Source: Chrysogorgia sp. JL179-B06
Lineage: Eukaryota > Cnidaria > Anthozoa > Scleralcyonacea > Chrysogorgiidae
Direction of reading: 5' to 3'
NCBI GenBank assembly: GCA_035772405.1
Contig: JAYKKM010000471.1
Location: 1,566,501 to 1,630,500 of the forward strand
Length of the DNA: 64,000 nt
Below are positions 10,206-20,815 of the stretch, in pieces (position 1 is the stretch's first letter; each line of letters starts with the position of its first letter). The notes below the pieces were generated by a model. The model saw only the letters and a list, made by a program, of their open reading frames with translations. It made no database searches and had not been told where the DNA came from. Position numbers and translations under genes: made by a program.

Positions 10206-13200
10206 AGTTAAAACATGAGCGGTGTTTATGGGCAGTTACAATGGCGAGCCGCAGGCGAGAGCCGCTAGGTCAGTAGGAACAGAATACCAGTAACGCTTAC
10301 TATTAAATGGTCATTAAACCGTGTCAAATTGTTGAAAATTGTCATAATAGAATTGCTTCGTTCTTTAAAATTACATTACTCTAGGTTTAGCTAAAAGTTA
10401 TTAATAAATACGATTTCACATTCTTGATTTATGTCAGTAAATTTAAGTTAATATTTGACGGATATTCTATAATCGCCCTGGGTCACTGAGCTATCAGTTG
10501 GCGGCTGCTAAATTATAATCATCTGCATATTTTGAAAACAATACATTTCTGAATTTTGAATAATAATATGTAATTCATCTTAGAGTTTACATATCATGAC
10601 CAGTTATCATGGCCTTCGCCACTACAAAATACTGAAAGCTCGAGAAAAAGCTTGTTATCGTGTGGGGTATATACGTCTGGTTCAATCCTAAACACATTAA
10701 AAATTGATCATCTTAACGCTGACCTTATCATTTCATAATATTGACCTTATCTTAACGCTGACCTTATCATTTGGCCCGGACGCAGGCACGGACGCGGAGG
10801 GTATAGCAATAGCTCTTCTGCACTAACGTGCAGGATATATACGTCGAGGCGGTTGGGCTGGGCTGGCTGATTGCCGAATAATTTCTAAGTACATAAACCG
10901 TTTTTACGAATGGTATGCACGTTCTCGTAATATAAGAGACACGTACGTTATGTGTTTAGACTCCGTAATTCCAAAACTGTTCAAAAAAGCGTTCAAAATC
11001 TACATATAACGAACAGGCTTTTAAGGATTTGTTATCGACAAACGAGGTCTGCGCACTGGGGACCATGTAGGGGGAAAAGAAACTCTAGCGGTGGGGTGGG
11101 GGGGGGGGGGTAGTGCTAGAAAATGCGGGCGACGGGATTATTGCGAATTCGTATTTCTAGTCAGCGAATAATATACTCTTCAGCAGAGCATGGCAGCATG
11201 GCATTGCACGAATTGCAAAACAATCGTACTGCAAAACAATTTATATGGTAAAAATAGTTCAACCAATCAATTTTGCTTAAATATTTCTCGGTGATAATGC
11301 TCAAAATAATTGCCCGATATTGCCCGCCAAAAGTGCCCGAATTTTATTCAAACAAGACGCCCGCTAGGCGTTAACTCGGGCTCTTGAATTAGTGGCTTGT
11401 TGAAAGACATTGTAGGCAAATTCAGTGATTTGAATTCAATATACACAAATCTATAGTTGTAGGTACAAAGGGGTGGTTGCAAACCCATAACACAGTGTTG
11501 GCCAACGGCTTTGATTATATGAAGGTGAGTTGGCTCAGTATCCAAGCTGGCTTACTGAGCGGAAGTCTGCCCCGCCAAATGAGCCACCCTGTTTGCTGAC
11601 CTAATCCAGTTCTAGCCAACAGGGTCAGCCTGGCAAGCGAGCCGGCCAGTGCTCATGTAATAACAATTCATATGCTCAGTCCGGCAAACCGGTTCAGTTT
11701 GAGCAAGCATTAAATCAGTTAATCTTTTTCTCAGTTTATAAGGCATAGCAGTAAATCAAACCATTTAGCTGGCAGTAGCAAGGTGTCATAAGCTATTATA
11801 AAACAGTTTAAAGAAATGTAATTCAAAATCATTATTTCTTTGAAGTTATATTAACATTATGAGCCAGTAAAAATATTCATAATTTTAGCATATTTATTAT
11901 TTGAGAGGCTTTATATACATACTAGTGACTAGTCCAGTAGGCCGGCCAGCTAATTGTAATATAAAGACAGATTACTGCAGAGTTAACTATGTTACTGTTT
12001 CGATTAGCGAGCCAACTCGCTTTCCATGTAGTCAAGGCCAAAATTCAGACCCGTCACTGGTAAACCAGCAAACAACAACAAACTCTTTACTCCTTGACCT
12101 TGATAGTTGGTTATTTGGGTGTCAGAGATTTATATACTGTGTGTTCAAATGTAAGCATTTGTGTATATTATAATACATATATAAACAATCGATACAAACT
12201 TACTGATAACCCAGAACATTTTGGAGCCCCATTTAAGCTTACAGGTAAAATATCAAGTGAAACAGGGTAAAATTCGATAACAACTAAACATAGTACTTGG
12301 TATATATGAAACAATAAACTGTAGCGGTATAATATATGAAACAATAAACTGTAGCATCAACTTTATTTTGTATAACATAACAATCAACAATACAGGCAAC
12401 AAAGCTTATAAAAATATTACAGTTACCTCAGAACAATTAACATATTTCCATGCAGCATTCATATGTTGAGTCTCATAATAAATTATTAAACATTTAGTTG
12501 ACAAAAAGCGTATGGAAACAGATAATTTGATCGAGTACAGGTTCTCGAAATCGTAGACCAACCCGTTTCGAAAGCGATCGGGATTGTGAGCGTATATATA
12601 TATGATCAAGATACTTGCCAGTTGCCAGCTACATCAAAGATTTTCAGTGAAGAGCACTCGAAGAAAGGTAATCAGATCACTGGATCAGATGAGTAAATAA
12701 AGCACAATGGCGCATATATGCAGTGTTTTCGGTTTCGCAAAGGTGAAAAGCCTGGGTACGAGGACAAAAAATGTTTTGGGATCATTTCACTGCGCATGTG
12801 TAGTAATCCCACATTCATAGTCTCGCTCACTAGTCTACAAATTTAGTCAACAATGATGCAATAATTGCCATTTCGCGACGACGACAAAATAATAAAAAAA
12901 ATAATAAACAGAGCCCTTTTTATGACTCGTGCTCTCCCCCCAGGGGGGGGAAGCCCGAGTAATTATATACGCCTATGATTAGCGTTACTTTTTAGGAACA
13001 ATTCGTAATTGTCGGGATGGCGGCCATCTTGAAACCTACCTCTTGTTCCTGGTAACTACGGCAACGTATGTACTCGTCAGATGGACAATGTATAAGTACT
13101 ATCCCTATGTTGGATACGAGGAGGTCAATGACCTACCTTTCGTCGCTATAATAAACGGTCGCCAGCATCCGGGCATCTTTACACTCACTTGATCTGGGGC

Positions 13201-13247
13201 AAACAGCTGGAAACAAAATAACTTTATTTACTTTCAAAAGACATTAA
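10206..13247. other. No gene seen; minor repeats only
   Basis: A 24-bp direct repeat (core TCTTAACGCTGACCTTATCA) is at 10710-10733 and 10749-10772, and ATATGAAACAATAAACTGTAGC-like copies lie near 12306-12356. A G-run is at about 11096-11110. The stretch at 12797-12842 is an inverted match to about 239-279 (TAGACTAGTGAG with GAATGTGGGATTA), so a dispersed repeat end lies there. No coding sequence is recognised in these 3 kb. Confidence 0.45.
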
Positions 13248-13795
13248 AGTGGTACTACGATCTAATTTTTACCTATCGATACTTTTACGTATTTATAAAG
13301 CAGAGCTGCTAAATATTACTCGGTCGAAACCGTTTTGCGATTCGACGATTGAAAGTATTATTTTTCTTTAATCGATCATGTTCCTGACCAGCGTAACGGT
13401 CAGATTCTCAATGAGAAGACTCCACATCGCCAATTCTTCAAGTAAATCCATAGTGATCAAGGTCGTTTTTTCAAATTCTTCGTCTGAAAGGCTGGTCATT
13501 TCATATACTTCTCAAAGAAAACAAGAACCCTCGACTGAAATTCAGGCGTAGCATTGAGAATCTGAAACAATAATATTACCTTTTACAAACAATATTACCT
13601 TTTGAAATTGCGGGCTCATTTGGATAACGTTCTTAGTAATGGTGGCCTAAATAGTAGTGATCTCAGAGCTCAAAATACTTACTTCAAAATACTATATATT
13701 TTTTTTACATCGATGATCAATTTCGACCCTGAAATACTATTCTATGCTAAAGAAAATCTAAAAAAACGGGGGTGAATTTTCATCATAGTGCCACT
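13248..13795. mobile_element. TTAA-target foldback element A
   Basis: The termini AGTGGTACTACGAT and (complement) AGTGGCACTATGAT are flanked by TTAA at 13244-13247 and 13796-13799. 548 bp, no transposase frame. A non-autonomous TTAA element, piggyBac- or Kolobok-like by target site only. Its right-hand TTAA is also the left-hand TTAA of the next element. Confidence 0.7.
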
Positions 13796-13799
13796 TTAA

Positions 13800-14586
13800 A
13801 GTGCCTATGAAACGAAAATTAAGTTTATTTTATTTGAAAGAACTTTTAAAATAATGAAGAATATTAATTTACAGCTCTTTCATATTTCACCTGGTTCTCG
13901 AGATATTTAGACTTATGTGATATTCAAATGAGATAACCTATGACGTCAAGGGGTTTGCAATACATTTTAACATATTGGAAAATCGTGTATATCTTTAAGA
14001 TTATTACACGAAATCACTTGAAACTTTGCATGTGGATACAGACAACTAAATTGGAGAACATCGTTCTAGTTTTATGGTCGCCATGGTAACAAATTAGTTT
14101 TCAGACATCTTGATTTCTAAAATAAAATGATTTGTTTTCTCTTCCGTCCCAAACATTTGCGCGTTGGTACTGGTTTAGCAGATTTTCACGGACTTAACTA
14201 ATTCTAAACTGAAGTTTAACTTTGGTGCAACACATAGCTATGTCAGAAAACAAAGATTTTTGACAAAGAGACTTAGAGGTCTGGGAACTATATTATTACT
14301 ATTGCAACATTGAAACTTGAACGATGTTCTTCAGTTTAGTGGTTTTGTATCAACATGCAAAGTTTCAAGTGAATTCGTTTAATAATCTTAAAGATATACA
14401 CGATTTTCCAATATGTTAAAATGTATTGCAAACCCTTTGACGTCATAGGTTATCTCATTTGAACATCACATAAGTCTAAATATCTCGAGAACCAAGTGAA
14501 ATATTTAAGAGCTGTAAATTAATATTCTTCATTATTTTAAAAGTTCTTTCAAATAAAACGAACTTAATTTTCGTTTCATAGGCACT
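13800..14586. mobile_element. TTAA-target foldback element B
   Basis: 787 bp with inverted arms of nearly 300 bp. Ends are AGTGCCTATGAAACGAAAAT on both strands, flanked by TTAA (13796-13799 and 14587-14590). The subterminal block TTATTTGAAAGAACTTTTAA recurs in other TTAA elements here (30783-31111, 32971-33440, 27664-28407). No coding capacity; transposed in trans if ever active. Confidence 0.85.
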
Positions 14587-14590
14587 TTAA

Positions 14591-15354
14591 GTACTTCATT
14601 ATTGTATCACTAAAGTCTAGGGAAAAGGTGGAGAAAACCTATAACAGTAACCAATAACCAATTTCCCTAATGTTGTTTCTGCGAGGCGTACTCCCTCGAT
14701 TAAATATCCGAGACCGAATAAACCCCGGGTCAACAACGCCGATGTTTTAATGAACAAGTTTAATGCTAAAAAGTTTCAATTTGATGTTTCGATCTCGTTG
14801 AATTGTCGCTGCATAAGTTGTTCTTGTTGAGTTACAAATATTAAGCTGGAAGTTCTCAACCCGATTTGAAATCTTATTGCTAACCTCGACTTGCAGCCAC
14901 TGGCATTACGAGACTTGCAGCCCAACAAGTACATATCAAACTCGAACCTATAATTATACCCTCGCGAGAGAGGTCGCGAAGCAAGGGTGCTAATCTTGAC
15001 GGGGGGGGGGGGGGGGGAGGGGGGGGCGTGAGTCACAGCATAGCGTGTTGAATTCTGGCCTTCTACACATCCGTGACACGGTGGCCTTTCAGTTTCCTGA
15101 TTTTCAAAGGGCCGTGTTTACAAAATACTATATATAAATATTAAATATTAAATCTAACAACCATTACTAACAACTATGTACTAAATTTACTAATATAATA
15201 TAATATAATATAATAAAGATAAAATAAAGTATTGTAGATGATGTATAATTACCAGTGTTTCCACTTTGGAAGGAAATTTCCTTCCACGGATGCGTCAGTA
15301 GTGGGGGGAGGGGCTTCGAGAAATGAGGTACATATACATATACAGATACATTCC
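14591..15354. other. No gene seen; poly-G run
   Basis: A nearly pure G tract of about 28 bp spans 15000-15027. The rest is AT-rich with TAATATAATATAATATAA near 15190. No coding sequence recognised. Confidence 0.4.
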
Positions 15355-16030
15355 TACCCATACCTAGGCCTAGTTATCAATCAGAATCTAACATGGTGTG
15401 TCCATATTGATCATATCCGTAGTAAAATAAGTAAGATATTAGGACTACTTAGACGTATAAAATAGTTACATTCTACCAATATCAGTACGACCGACTGCAG
15501 AGAATACTCAATGTCGCTGCGCGTTTGGTATGCTTGATCCCTAAGTTTGATCATATCACTCCCATCATGGTTCACCTGCACTGGCTTCCTGTGAAATATC
15601 GCGTTCATTTTAAGATTCTTTTGCTTGTTTTCAAGGCATTACATGGTCTCACACCCAACTACATCCGAGACCTCTTGCAAGCAAAATCTACAGGGCGGTA
15701 TCATCTCCGGTCCACTGAGCAATTGATATTATACATACCAAGAACCAGATGCAAGTCCTTTGGAGATCGTGCTTTTGCCGTTTCGGGACCTACACTGTGG
15801 AATGCTCTCCCCACAAATATTAGAAACTTAACAAATATTGACATTTTTAAAAGACAGTTGAAAACTTATCTTTTTAAGGAAGCTTTCGATTTAAAGGATT
15901 AAGATCAGATTACTTTTTATTTAGCTAATTGTTATTATATTGTTGATTGTAAATATTTGTAAATCAATTCTTTTTATCAGCGCTTTAGAAAATGTATAGT
16001 TAGAGCGCTATATAAATTAATAAATTATTA
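15355..16030 (+). pseudogene. LINE ORF2 3' end, CR1/L2-like remnant
   Basis: The plus strand encodes YLGLVINQNLTWCVHIDHIR (about 15360-15420), a post-RT segment. After a break, 15525-15902 encodes a 125-codon tail with the LINE hallmarks HLHWLPVKYRVHFKILLLVF, FGDRAFAVSGPTLWNALP and FKRQLKTYLFKEAF, then a stop. The 3' UTR-like stretch ends AGCGCTATATAAATTAATAA and an ATT-rich tail near 16030. The endonuclease and the RT catalytic core are absent: a 5'-truncated, internally deleted dead copy. The CR1/L2 assignment is from motif style only. Confidence 0.8.
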
Positions 16031-16045
16031 TTATTAATAAATTAT

Positions 16046-16340
16046 TATATTTGATTGTTGCGACGTGACCTGGGGTGATCGAGATAATGCCACCTTAATG
16101 CACGATCTTCAACTTCTACATAATAAAGCTGCACGTCTTATACTAGATCTCGCACAGTTCTCATTTGCATCAGACGCTTTAAAAAACTATCCTGGAGACC
16201 ATTAGAACGTCGTAGAGCTGAACATCGCGCTGTTTTTACCTATACATCAATACATAATCTTTTTGTTAATACTTTTAGCTGTAATTTTAATAGGAACGAT
16301 TTGGAACGAGTTCAGAAACGATCATTGGCAATCATATTTC
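16046..16340 (+). pseudogene. LINE RT fragment
   Basis: The plus strand encodes FDYCDVTWGDRDNATLMHDL, then LHNKAARLILDLAQFSFASD, typical of the RT thumb region of CR1/L2-type LINEs (DYCDxxWG, KLQNRAARxI). One A is missing from the poly-A run near 16184 relative to the copy at 20051-20220, shifting the frame; past it the frame reads LSWRPLERRRAEHRAVFTY. A later VQKRSLAIIFPGEEYN segment is also LINE-like. Not functional. Confidence 0.75.
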
Positions 16341-16384
16341 CAGGAGAAGAATATAATTTCTGTTTCGTGTATTATAGATATATA

Positions 16385-16716
16385 TGATAGATAGATAGAT
16401 ATTTAATAAAAACTACATGGCAGCCTATAAGGCTGAATTGCGTAGATATTACGATTACAAAAGCTATGATAAAAAATCAGAATAGAATGCTTATTTACAA
16501 AATATATAACAAGGTATTACCATGCTAATTAGATGCAACTTGAACGTTCGACATTGATGGAATAAAAGTGTTTTGGAAACGCTTGGTATGGATAATTGGG
16601 AGAGTATAAGCACGCTTGTGTCTTAAATTGTACTTTTGGTCATTCTTAGGAGGCAATAAATTATTTAGTTTATGAGAGTTATCTAATGTCATCAATCGAA
16701 ATAGTTTTTTGCACAA
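16385..16716 (-). pseudogene. LINE ORF2 C-terminus, minus strand
   Basis: The minus strand (16716-16525) encodes KLNNLLPPKNDQKYNLRHKR and TKRFQNTFIPS, a typical end of a LINE polyprotein. A 3' UTR runs to a (TATC)n tail at 16385-16405, which fixes the 3' end. 5'-truncated. Confidence 0.7.
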
Positions 16717-16744
16717 ATTATGTCTTCGATCGTATAAGGAGGTT

Positions 16745-16960
16745 CACTTAATTTTTAATCCGATACCTGGAACTCTTTGGAACTTTCCCTGCGTGAATCA
16801 ACAACACTGACTGTTTTTAAACAAGGACTCACGAAAGCTGTTTTTTAAACTGATATTTTACCTTTTTTACTGATATTTTACCTTTTTTACTGATATTTTA
16901 CCTTATTTTACTGATATTTTTACCATTTGTTATTACTTTTTAATTGTAGGACCTATCTGT
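16745..16960 (+). pseudogene. LINE C-terminus and 19-20 bp minisatellite
   Basis: Plus strand 16763-16848 encodes SDTWNSLELSLRESTTLTVF followed by KQGLTKAVF and a stop, a LINE C-terminal WNSLP-type motif. Immediately after it, the unit TTTTTACTGATATTTTACC is repeated about four times (16849-16928). Confidence 0.6.
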
Positions 16961-16974
16961 AAACATAGTCAATC

Positions 16975-17263
16975 GAGATATGGTCTGGAAACTCAGCTAA
17001 AGTCTTTGTTCTATCTTTTTGTTCGTCTTTGTGCAATTTTGTGCACGGTGCACGGTCACTGCTGAACCTATTGTATTTTAGTATAATGAAGCAATCATCC
17101 AATCGAATCGTTTGGGTTTAATCGCTCAACCGTGTTCTTTAAATAGTAATAAACCTAAAACAAAGGATGTGCACGGTGTAAGGTACGGTTAACATCAAAA
17201 CTTAGCTCATTATAGTCGCTTTGAAGTTTGCCGAGTTTCCAGACCATATGTCGATTGACTATG
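16975..17263. mobile_element. MITE family X, intact copy (hAT-like)
   Basis: Inverted ends ATAGTCAATCGAGATATGG and (complement) ATAGTCAATCGACATATGG. The 8-mer CTGTAAAC flanks both sides (16967-16974 and 17264-17271), which fits a hAT-type 8-bp target duplication; a 7-bp reading is also possible. 289 bp, non-coding. Related copies: 2974-3360 and 38984-39273. Confidence 0.7.
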
Positions 17264-17462
17264 CTGTAAACTACCTACCGGTGACGATGGCTTCCTCATT
17301 GAAGATTATTTTCAATCCAATATCTTATACCCCTCCCCATTGTGACGCAATGCCGAAGGAAATATCCTTCCAAAATGGTAACACTGGTAATTACATCATT
17401 AAAATTATCGAGGAACTTCTCTATAATTCATTATAGTATTTGTTAATTAATGTTTTAAATTA

Positions 17463-17730
17463 TTAAATTGATAGATTATCAAAGCTCTCGATAATTTCAA
17501 ATGGTAATTTATTCCAGGACATAGCTCCGCGATAGGAGAAGCTGGTTTTTAAGAAGTTTGTTTTTGGTTTTTCTAAACGGAGTTTACGATCGTTGCTTCC
17601 CAAGCTGTATGTATTGTTGTGGCTACGAACAAGTTTGATAAATAATTGAGTGTCAGATTTCGTAACACCTTGAATGTCATGAAATCTTCTCGTTTTTGAA
17701 GAATAGTTTTTAAGCTGGATTTCGATTAAG
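17463..17730 (-). pseudogene. LINE ORF2 C-terminus, minus strand
   Basis: The minus strand encodes LVRSHNNTYSLGSNDRKLRL and FLKTSFSYRGAMSWNKLPFE, the conserved SFSYRGAxxWNxLP signature of LINE C-termini. The open frame extends to 17792 only because it reads through into the adjacent repeat. 5'-truncated by an insertion at 17731. Confidence 0.75.
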
Positions 17731-17846
17731 CGAGTATACCGCGATGACTTTTCTATTGTACAAATTGAATGGTTTTCTACTTGGTTGCACACGAGAGCTC
17801 TTAAAACAAAAGGAGAAAGTCGCTCGCGCGACTATATTCGCTTAGG
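17731..17846. mobile_element. Dispersed repeat, probable SINE or LINE piece
   Basis: The sequence GACTTTTCTATTGTACAAAT to GACTATATTCGCTTA matches 21605-21716 closely. A 22-bp direct repeat (beginning TTTAAGCTGGATTTCG) brackets the interval 17731-18671: it lies at 17709-17730 and 18672-18693. This looks like a retroposon-style target-site duplication in the LINE remnant, later enlarged by the insertions at 17847-18644. Confidence 0.55.
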
Positions 17847-17970
17847 CACGGTTTAGACGTCGAACTTTAACGAACATGTGACGAACTCAATGCAAATTAG
17901 CTCACACAATAGATTACGCTCATTTGCATTGAGTTCGGCGCATGTGAAGTTCGACGTCTGAACCGGACAC
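17847..17970. mobile_element. Foldback MITE
   Basis: Inverted ends GGCACGGTTTAGACGTCGAA and (complement) GTGTCCGGTTCAGACGTCGA, with inner GAACTCAATGCAAAT shared with 2827-2944. It sits directly after TTCGCTTA, where the second repeat copy (21704-21731) reads on uninterrupted into ATGAATCCAAC: a paralogous empty site. Confidence 0.65.
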
Positions 17971-18353
17971 GGGGGGGGGGGGGGGGGGGGGGGGGGATCT
18001 GCCCGCGCTGAATTTAAATGCTGATATCTCAATAATGGACACAGCTATGAACTTTTCATAGTAGTAAAAAAAGTTACAGAGTATTCCAGACCACCTACTA
18101 ACAATGAATTTCGACAAAAGATTTCATTATAATATAAACAATAAAAATAAGAACATATCGATTAAGATAAATCTATTTATTGATATAATAACCTATGTAC
18201 ATTAACAGAACAGCAAGAAATAATCCTGAAAAAACCCTTTTTGAACTGCTTGACGTAATAATTTGTTGCCATGACAACAACAATGTACGTATATTCAGTG
18301 TTACATCTAATAGTTTCGGAGATATTGCCCGCGGGCAGATTCCACCCCGCCCC

Positions 18354-18386
<33 letters not shown>
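17971..18386. mobile_element. Foldback element ending in poly-G and poly-C
   Basis: The left end is about 26 G followed by GATCTGCCCGCG; the right end is CGCGGGCAGATT, CCACCCCGCCCCA and then about 30 C. The ends are inverted repeats, so the homopolymers are part of (or abut) the terminal repeat. The interior has no coding capacity. Confidence 0.55.
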
Positions 18387-18388
<2 letters not shown>

Positions 18389-18421
18389 CCCCAGAAGATA
18401 AAAAAAAGCCCAGTCTTAGAT

Positions 18422-18644
18422 GGGGAAGGCTATAAGGGATGACTCAAAAGGACCTTTCTGTTTTTTCTGTTTTTTATTTTTCGTTAGGTTATGGATAGCT
18501 ACGGTTAGGGCTAAGTTTAAGGTTAGGATCAAGGTTAGGATCAAGGTTATGGTTACGGTTAGGATTAGGATTGAGATTAGGGTTAGGATTAGTAGTTCTA
18601 AAAAATGTAAAGATCCTTTTGAGTCATCCCTTTTAGCCTTCACC
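18422..18644 (+). mobile_element. hAT-like MITE with telomere-like interior, copy 1
   Basis: Ends GGGGAAGGCTATAAGGGATG and (complement) GGTGAAGGCTAAAAGGGATG. It is flanked by AGTCTTAGAT and AGTCTAGAT, an 8-9 bp duplication differing by one base. The interior is a degenerate run of GGTTAGGATCAAGGTTAGG and TTAGGGTTAGG units. An inverted copy is at 36052-36266. No reliable coding sequence. Confidence 0.8.
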
Positions 18645-18693
18645 AGTCTAGATAGGGTTAATGAATCCAACTTTAAGCTGGATTTCGATTAAG

Positions 18694-19702
18694 GGGGCCG
18701 GCCTATAACAAAAAATGTTTCCTCTTTTCTTTTTAATATAATTAAAATCTATTTATACCTGGTTGTTGGGGCAATACATTGTTGCCATAGTTACCAAGAT
18801 ATGACACCCCATGGTGAAAAGAGCGTATTTTTATAAACATAAAACATGATAATAATGATAAAAACCTGGAATAACTTTTATTAATCACAAACAACATTGT
18901 CTAGGAGGTGTAGCAGAACTATCGACACAGTCTGAATACTAGAAATGTATATAATTGCTCTCACTAAAACTATTACAGTACAATTGAACATAATTCAATT
19001 ATTTTGGTTCATCTCCAAGCGCAATGTTAGCTTAAATACTTTTTGAGTATCCTGCGCGTAATATCAGGAATCGGCTTTAGATAAAAACGGCTTTAAAGTT
19101 AAACTTTCTAATTATTAACAAGATAATAGCCCCAAAACAACAATGGACAGTCCAATAAAGATATATAACTGTTTAAAAAGCTCCAGTCTTATAAGTTATG
19201 CATGCCCTACTTTTCTTTTCTTTTTCTTGGTCTTAACCATTTCATTTCGATGTCAGGTTATATTCTTTGGGTCTAATTGTCACTCCAATTTTCGGTGGAG
19301 TATATTTATCTGCGGGAACAAGGACCCATTTCTTCCTCGGCTTGAATTGCCATTAATACTTTATTCTCAGTGGATATATAATGTATATTCTGTATACTTT
19401 AGACTTGTTTGCTTTGGGTATAACAAAAAGTCTAAAATGGTGGGACGAAACTATTCACACGGTTGTAGTTTACGATTACACGGATAGGTTTCGTAATATC
19501 TTTATTTCATCTTCAAAACTTTCGTCTTGAGTACCAAAGGACTGATCGTCACGAAGTGGTTTTATAGTTTTTGCGAGTGTTCTTGTTGATATCGTCATGT
19601 TGTTGTTTTACATTTGGAGAAGAAGGTCGAAGGGACATAAGAATTGGCGTGCAAATTGGTGACACGGAGATTGTTATTAGTGTGTATATATATATATATA
19701 TA
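18694..19702. other. No gene seen; possible TTAA element end
   Basis: Begins with TTAA then GGGGGCCGGCC at about 18689-18700, which resembles the TTAA plus GGGGGC end of the 29828-30488 element, but no matching right end was found. An open stretch at 19143-19487 shows no recognisable domain and is probably chance. Confidence 0.35.
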
Positions 19703-19795
19703 GAAAGGATTTATGGTGAAGGAAAATTTCGAGTGTTGGAATACATACATTTTAAGACCAAACCGGGACCAGTTGCGAAAAATGCAACTTTAAGG

Positions 19796-19868
19796 CCTTC
19801 CGGCTGGGAATTGAACCCGCGACCCTGCGATTGCTAGTGCAGTGCTCTGACCACTGAGCTACGGAAGC
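19796..19868 (-). mobile_element. tRNA-like SINE head, minus strand
   Basis: Reads CCGTAGCTCAGTGGTCAGAG (A-box) and GGGTTCAATTCCC (B-box) on the minus strand; the acceptor stem CTTCCG/CGGAAG is intact. The anticodon region CTAGCAAT could be read as AGC (Ala), but the loop is 8 nt and the T-stem mispaired. A Pol III promoter is plausible; a working tRNA is unlikely. Confidence 0.7.
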
Positions 19869-20050
19869 CGTTGCCGAGAGCCTAGTCACGAGTTCTGTAT
19901 ATATGGTGGCGGTAATGCCGGGATAAGATTCTGGGTATATTATAGGTAATATTTGGCATTTCACTCGATCAAACTACATGTTGAAAGGATTTATGGTGAA
20001 GGAAAATTTCGAGTGTTGGAATACATACATTTTAAGACCAAACCGGGACC

Positions 20051-20220
20051 AATATTTGATTATTGCGACGTGACCTGGGGTGATCGAGATAATGCCACCT
20101 TAATGCACGATCTTCAAGTTCTACATAATAAAGCTGCACGTCTTATACTAGATCTCGCACAGTTCTCATTTGCATCAGACGCTTTAAAAAAACTATCCTG
20201 GAGACCATTAGAACGTCGTA
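20051..20220 (+). pseudogene. Captured LINE RT fragment inside a SINE
   Basis: Encodes FDYCDVTWGDRDNATLMHDL and ends LSWRPLERR, in one uninterrupted frame, nearly identical to 16050-16220. It exactly replaces the tRNA-like head of a SINE unit: the sequence before it (CCAAACCGGGACCA) and after it (CCGTTGCCGAGAGCC) are the normal SINE flanks of the head. Confidence 0.8.
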
Positions 20221-20606
20221 GCCGTTGCCGAGAGCCTAGTCACGAGTTCTGTATATATGGTGGCGGTAATGCCGGGATAAGATTCTGGGTATATTATAGG
20301 TAATATTTGGCATTTCACTCGATCAAACTACATGTTGAAAGGATTTATGGTGAAGGAAAATTTCGAGTGTTGGAATACATACATTTTAAGACCAAACCGG
20401 GACCAGTTGCGAAAAATGCAACTTTAAGGCCTTCCGGCTGGGAATTGAATGTATTCCAACACTCGAAATTTTCCTTCACCATAAATCCTTTCAACATGTA
20501 GTTTGATCGAATGAAATGCCAAATATTACCTATAATATACCCAGAATCTTATCCCGGCATTACCGCCACCATATATACAGAACTCGTGACTAGGCTCTCG
20601 GCAACG

Positions 20607-20678
20607 GCTTCCGTAGCTCAGTGGTCAGAGCACTGCACTAGCAATCGCAGGGTCGCGGGTTCAATTCCCAGCCGGAAG
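20607..20678 (+). mobile_element. tRNA-like SINE head, plus strand
   Basis: Inverted copy of 19796-19868, with the same A-box, B-box and acceptor stem. It belongs to the plus-strand arm of the SINE cluster. Confidence 0.7.
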
Positions 20679-20815
20679 GCCTTAAAGTTGCATTTTTCGC
20701 AACTGGTCCCGGTTTGGTCTTAAAATGTATGTATTCCAACACTCGAAATTTTCCTTCACCATGCATAAATCCTTTCAACATGTAGTTTGATCGAGTGAAA
20801 TGCCAAATATTACCT

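Larger units (their letters stand above)
19703..20815. mobile_element. SINE cluster: tandem and inverted copies
   Basis: Three minus-strand units (19703-19982, 19983-20336, 20337-20448), each starting GAAAGGATTTATGGTGAAGG, are followed at about 20449 by plus-strand copy (20449-20815), so the whole is a large imperfect palindrome. Unit 1 is a full 280-bp monomer. Each complete unit contains a tRNA-like head and a tail with GCATTTTTCGCAACTGG, CCGGTTTGGTC, and CACTCGAAATTTTCCTTCAC. Unit 2 has its tRNA head replaced by RT sequence. Further copies: 29460-30530 and 47151-47408. Confidence 0.85.

Noticed and set aside
11348..11545. Short open stretches in the 10.2-13.2 kb region as genes
   Set aside because: Lengths are within chance expectation and no motif was recognised.
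19796..20678. Functional tRNA-Ala genes
   Set aside because: A- and B-boxes are intact but the anticodon loops and T-stems are abnormal and the heads are embedded in dispersed SINE bodies. The heads at 1174-1245, 29661-29740, 35112-35184, 47205-47270 and 52910-52975 are rejected for the same reason.
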